From: an uncultured Candidatus Saccharibacteria bacterium
GTDB taxonomy: Bacteria; Patescibacteria; Saccharimonadia; Saccharimonadales; UBA4665
Length of the DNA stretch: 15,600 bases
Direction of reading: 5' to 3'
Assembly: GCA_903925195.1 (NCBI GenBank)
Contig: CAIYEO010000055.1
Location: 1-15,600 of the forward strand
Shown here: positions 13,357 to 15,600 of the stretch, piece by piece
Layout of the letters: every line of letters starts with the position of its first letter
Numbering within the stretch: position 1 is the stretch's first letter
Made by a program: the position numbers and the translations under genes
The notes under the pieces: model-generated
The model's database searches: none
What the model saw: only the letters and a program-made list of their open reading frames with translations
What the model was told of the DNA's origin: nothing

Positions 13357-14412
13357 ATGAACAACAAAGAAGAATCTCTAAGAACAGAATTATCCGATAT
13401 TGAATTACAACTTGAAGATAGTTCTATTTTCTCATCAAGTAAATACCCAAAAATAGCTAAAAGACGTCAAGAGATTACCGATGTTATTAATTTATTTGAC
13501 CAAAAACATGAATTTGAGCATAAACTCTCTCAAGCCAATGAATTACTAAATAGCTCAGACTCAGAAATGTCAGGACTAGCCAAGGATGAAATTCAAGAAA
13601 TAAAATTAGAAATTAACAAAATCGATATCGCCCTAAAGGACGCACTAGTTCCAAGAGACGAGAATGACCCACGAGATGTAATTATAGAAATACGAGCTGC
13701 AGCTGGTGGCGACGAAGCTAGCCTATTCGCTGCTGAATTATATCGGATGTATGTAAGATGGTCTGAACGTCACAACTTTAAGGTTGATATTATTAACGAG
13801 AATCCAAGCGATGCTGGTGGCTTTAAAGAAATAATCTTCTCAGTAAAAGGTGTCGAGATATATAAATCCCTCAAGTTTGAAGCTGGAGTTCATAGAGTAC
13901 AAAGAATCCCTGCAACAGAAAGCAATGGCAGGATTCATACTTCGACAGTCACCGTAGCAGTTCTTCCTGAGGCCGAGGAGACTGAAATTGAATTAGAGGC
14001 AAAAGACCTAAGAATTGATTCCTACAGAGCTAGTGGTCACGGCGGACAGTCAGTTAATACAACCGACTCAGCCGTTAGAATCACTCACATACCTACTGGT
14101 CTTGTAGTAACTTGTCAGGATGAAAAATCTCAAATTAAAAACAAAGAAAAGGCATTAAGCGTTCTAAGATCTAGACTACTATCTATGAAAATAGAAGAAG
14201 AACAAAAGAAAATGAGCGAATCGAGACTTAAGCTCATTGGTTCCGGCGATAGATCCGAGAAGATTAGAACTTATAACTTCCCCCAAGATAGAATAACTGA
14301 TCATCGAATTGGCTACTCAAGAAGCAACATTCCGACTGCACTTAGTGGTGAAATAGATGATCTTATTGATGAGCTTCAAAAATACGAAAATGAAATCCTC
14401 ACAAACTCTTAA
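13357..14412 (+). CDS. prfA: Peptide chain release factor 1
   Basis: 351 residues, normal for RF1. RF1 reads UAA and UAG in the ribosomal A site and triggers peptide release. The stop-reading motif is PAT (185-187, in [14 protein letters not shown]), which distinguishes RF1 from RF2 (SPF). The catalytic GGQ is at 229-231 within [17 protein letters not shown]. The N-terminal helical domain covers about 1-95. The glutamine of GGQ is the methylation target of PrmC, the product of the next gene, which overlaps this one. The ATG at 13357 has no Shine-Dalgarno sequence. Confidence 0.98.
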   Translation: MNNKEESLRTELSDIELQLEDSSIFSSSKYPKIAKRRQEITDVINLFDQKHEFEHKLSQANELLNSSDSEMSGLAKDEIQEIKLEINKIDIALKDALVPRDENDPRDVIIEIRAAAGGDEASLFAAELYRMYVRWSERHNFKVDIINENPSDAGGFKEIIFSVKGVEIYKSLKFEAGVHRVQRIPATESNGRIHTSTVTVAVLPEAEETEIELEAKDLRIDSYRASGHGGQSVNTTDSAVRITHIPTGLVVTCQDEKSQIKNKEKALSVLRSRLLSMKIEEEQKKMSESRLKLIGSGDRSEKIRTYNFPQDRITDHRIGYSRSNIPTALSGEIDDLIDELQKYENEILTNS

Positions 14413-15220
14413 TGATTGGTTAAAAAAATCTGAAATTATTTTATCAGATTCTCAAATTAAATCTGCAAGATTAGATTGTTTAATATTACTAGAAAAAGTT
14501 ACTGGTTTCAGCCGAGCTAAAGTTCTTGCTGAACCAGATTATAAATTAACTGTTAGCGATATTAATGAGCTTGATGATTTAGTAGATAAACGAATAAAAC
14601 ATATTCCAATTGCCTACTTAACAAATACAGTTGATTTTTATGGAAGAGATTTTTATGTCGATAACAATGTGCTGATTCCTAGACCAGAGACAGAAGATAT
14701 CATAGATATTATTTCTAAGATTAAATTACCCAAACAAGCAAAGATTCTAGATCTTGGAACCGGTTCTGGGATCATTGGCATATCAATCGCTCTTGAGATG
14801 CCCGAGAATATCGTAGTTTTATCTGATATTAGCAGTCCAGCTCTTGATGTTGCCAAGATAAATATACAAAAGTTTAACTTAAATCTTAAATGTATTGAAT
14901 CTGACTTACTACAAAAGATAAATTCAAAGTTTGACCTAATCGCTGTTAACTTGCCTTATGTCCCTACTAAACTATATGTTTCGGAGGACTTAAAGCATGA
15001 ACCAAGTCTGGCACTATATTCTGGAGAAGATGGCTTAGATTTATATAATAAATTCTGGAATGAAATATCAGACTTACAGACCAAACCTTCGTACATAATT
15101 ATGGAGAGTTTAGAAATTCAACATCCACAGCTAGAAGCATTGGCAAATAAGAGTGGCTATATACAATCAAGCAAGAATCATCTTATTCAGTACTTTAGTT
15201 TGAAGGTGCTGAACCAATAA
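14390..15220 (+). CDS. prmC: Release factor glutamine N5-methyltransferase PrmC
   Basis: 276 residues from ATG 14390. PrmC methylates the glutamine of the GGQ motif in release factors, using S-adenosylmethionine. The N-terminal helical domain ([16 protein letters not shown] onward) docks the factor; the Rossmann domain begins with the family-specific IPRPETE (96-102) and SAM motif [15 protein letters not shown] (121-134). The catalytic NPPY is NLPY here (187-190), followed by the usual [16 protein letters not shown]. The frame opens earlier, with ATGs at 14357 and 14369 inside prfA; 14390 is chosen because the domain begins directly after it, leaving a 23-base overlap with prfA, but there is no Shine-Dalgarno sequence to decide it. 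The 3' end overlaps the converging protease gene by 26 bases. Confidence 0.93.
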   Translation: MKSSQTLNDWLKKSEIILSDSQIKSARLDCLILLEKVTGFSRAKVLAEPDYKLTVSDINELDDLVDKRIKHIPIAYLTNTVDFYGRDFYVDNNVLIPRPETEDIIDIISKIKLPKQAKILDLGTGSGIIGISIALEMPENIVVLSDISSPALDVAKINIQKFNLNLKCIESDLLQKINSKFDLIAVNLPYVPTKLYVSEDLKHEPSLALYSGEDGLDLYNKFWNEISDLQTKPSYIIMESLEIQHPQLEALANKSGYIQSSKNHLIQYFSLKVLNQ

Positions 15221-15600
15221 CGACTGGTACATGAATCGTTTTACCATCTCGAATGACTGTTAGATCAACCTTAGTACCAACAGTGTAATTATCTAATAGT
15301 GAGGTTAGTGTTGTAGTTGATTTCATTGAGTTATTATTTACTTTAGTTATTATGTCACCTTCTTTTAATCCAGCATTATCTGCTGGGCTACCAGGAACAA
15401 TACCTGGCTGACCAGTAATTGAAGAAGGCAGAATATAACCCCCCTGGTCAACACTTAGATTATATTTTTCCTTTACTGTTGGATCAATCGGAACATATAA
15501 AACACCAATATATGGTCGCGCAAACTTACCGGTAGTTAAGACGCTTTGGATAATACCATTGATGTCATTAATAGGTATCGAGAAGCCGATGTTCTGAGCA
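15195..15600 (-). CDS. HtrA/DegP-like serine protease, C-terminal part with PDZ domain
   Basis: The last 134 codons of a gene that enters from the right edge. HtrA proteases remove misfolded proteins outside the cytoplasmic membrane. The visible end of the trypsin-like domain reads AQNIGFSIPIN, a signature of HtrA just after the active-site serine region. It is followed by the linker GKFARPYIGV and a PDZ domain with PGSPADNAGLKEGDIITKVN and the closing strand KVDLTVIRDGKT. One PDZ is seen before the stop TAA (15195-15197), as in DegS-like and Gram-positive HtrA. The catalytic triad and any membrane anchor lie beyond position 15600. Convergent with prmC, overlapping by 26 bases. Confidence 0.92.
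   Translation of the reverse strand, partial: AQNIGFSIPINDINGIIQSVLTTGKFARPYIGVLYVPIDPTVKEKYNLSVDQGGYILPSSITGQPGIVPGSPADNAGLKEGDIITKVNNNSMKSTTTLTSLLDNYTVGTKVDLTVIRDGKTIHVPVVIGSAPSN

Noticed and set aside
14357..14389. Longer PrmC starting at 14357 or 14369
   Set aside because: The extra residues are out-of-frame prfA sequence and do not resemble the PrmC N-terminus; 14390 fits, though no ribosome site proves it.
15219..15242. Hairpin AACGA/TCGTT with Ts as a prmC terminator
   Set aside because: Only 5 pairs around a 12-base loop and a short T-run, within the coding region of the opposing gene.

Overview
The window is an AT-rich, gene-dense stretch of bacterial chromosome: 18 protein genes, two of them cut by the window edges, with no RNA genes, mobile elements or CRISPR arrays seen. 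Reduced versions of usually larger gene clusters, divergent aminoacyl-tRNA synthetases, a zinc-free bL31 and above all a heliorhodopsin gene point to a monoderm with a streamlined genome. The best guess is the Candidate Phyla Radiation, most likely Candidatus Saccharibacteria (TM7). That placement is an inference from gene content and sequence style. TGA appears to act as a stop, as no reading frame contains it internally, so this is not a lineage that reads UGA as glycine.

Minus strand, read from 12783 down to 1: rpsB-tsf-frr-uppS-rseP-CPBP protease-proS-greA-lysS-heliorhodopsin-HAD phosphatase-PD-(D/E)XK nuclease-serS-hpf-secA, fifteen genes with mostly tiny gaps or overlaps. The first part is the widespread rpsB-tsf-pyrH-frr-uppS-cdsA-dxr-rseP-proS order with pyrH, cdsA and dxr missing. 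The genes serve translation (S2, EF-Ts, RRF, three tRNA synthetases, HPF), transcript elongation (GreA), envelope carrier lipid (UppS), membrane proteolysis (RseP, CPBP) and secretion (SecA).

Plus strand, 12917 to 15220: a divergent promoter drives rpmE (bL31), which ends at a clear intrinsic terminator. prfA (RF1) and prmC (the RF1 methyltransferase) follow as an overlapping pair. The 3' part of an HtrA-like protease gene runs convergently into prmC and overlaps its end by 26 bases.

The most exciting gene is the heliorhodopsin at 3958-4761: seven membrane segments, a retinal-type lysine in the last helix (K253) and a glutamate in helix 3 where the counterion belongs (E118). It has its own promoter, starts with GTG about 8 bases below the -10 box, and carries a small palindrome in the promoter. 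A second theme is that seven genes (heliorhodopsin, nuclease, serS, lysS, uppS, prfA, rpmE) have a -10-like box only 6-12 bases before the start codon and little or no Shine-Dalgarno sequence, which suggests leaderless or near-leaderless mRNAs next to ordinary SD-led genes. A third is a possible structured leader RNA upstream of rpsB.
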